From: Deltaproteobacteria bacterium
GTDB taxonomy: Bacteria > Myxococcota > B64-G9
Assembly (NCBI GenBank): GCA_030591745.1
Contig: JAUVAM010000344.1
Span: 1 to 5,233 of the forward strand
DNA length: 5,233 nucleotides
Direction: 5' to 3'
Shown: positions 5,218 through 5,233 of the stretch, one piece after another
How the letters are laid out: every line of letters starts with the position of its first letter
Numbering within the stretch: the first letter of the stretch is position 1
Program-made: the position numbers and the translations under genes
Notes under the pieces: generated by a model
Databases searched by the model: none
What the model saw: the letters and a program-made list of their open reading frames with translations, nothing else
Told to the model about the DNA's origin: nothing

Positions 5218-5233
5218 CCCCCGTCCACTCCCC

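Overview
The window is a GC-rich bacterial segment with four protein genes in two convergent pairs. A lipoprotein gene and a multi-pass membrane protein gene lie on the + strand. A TPR protein gene and a CX5R phosphatase gene lie on the - strand. A secreted lipoprotein with eight-cysteine EGF-like modules and DxDxDG calcium loops, next to a eukaryote-like dual-specificity phosphatase, suggests Myxococcota, Bradymonadota or another former deltaproteobacterium. That placement is inference from gene style; there is no rRNA or other phylogenetic marker here.

Layout: 1-440 has no convincing gene but is dense in hairpins. Two of them share one unusual architecture in opposite orientation, and a 15-bp tandem repeat lies at 321-365. 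At 441-2054 (+) is a lipoprotein with four eight-cysteine EGF-like repeats and a C-terminal domain framed by two acidic calcium-type loops. At 2055-2197 is a gap with a weak terminator candidate and a sigma70-like promoter. At 2198-2938 (+) is a roughly seven-TM protein starting MCWS, which I associate with the uncharacterised DUF5765 family. One base separates its stop from the stop of the next gene. At 2940-4118 (-) is a cytoplasmic TPR protein with a short hydrophobic tail. At 4119-4239 is a gap with 13-bp phased A-tracts and one copy of a 19-bp repeat. At 4240-5175 (-) is a CDKN3/KAP-like phosphatase with an extra C-terminal region. A second copy of the 19-bp repeat sits just upstream of it, so the repeats bracket the phosphatase gene. 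The segment continues beyond both ends of the window.

Nothing shows that the four genes form one pathway. The phosphatase and TPR genes may be co-transcribed, but the 121-nt gap with repeats makes this uncertain. The most notable signals are the hairpin-rich leader with its matched composite hairpins, the phosphatase with an added domain inside a repeat bracket, and the uncharacterised membrane protein with a Cys/His-rich loop predicted to face outward.
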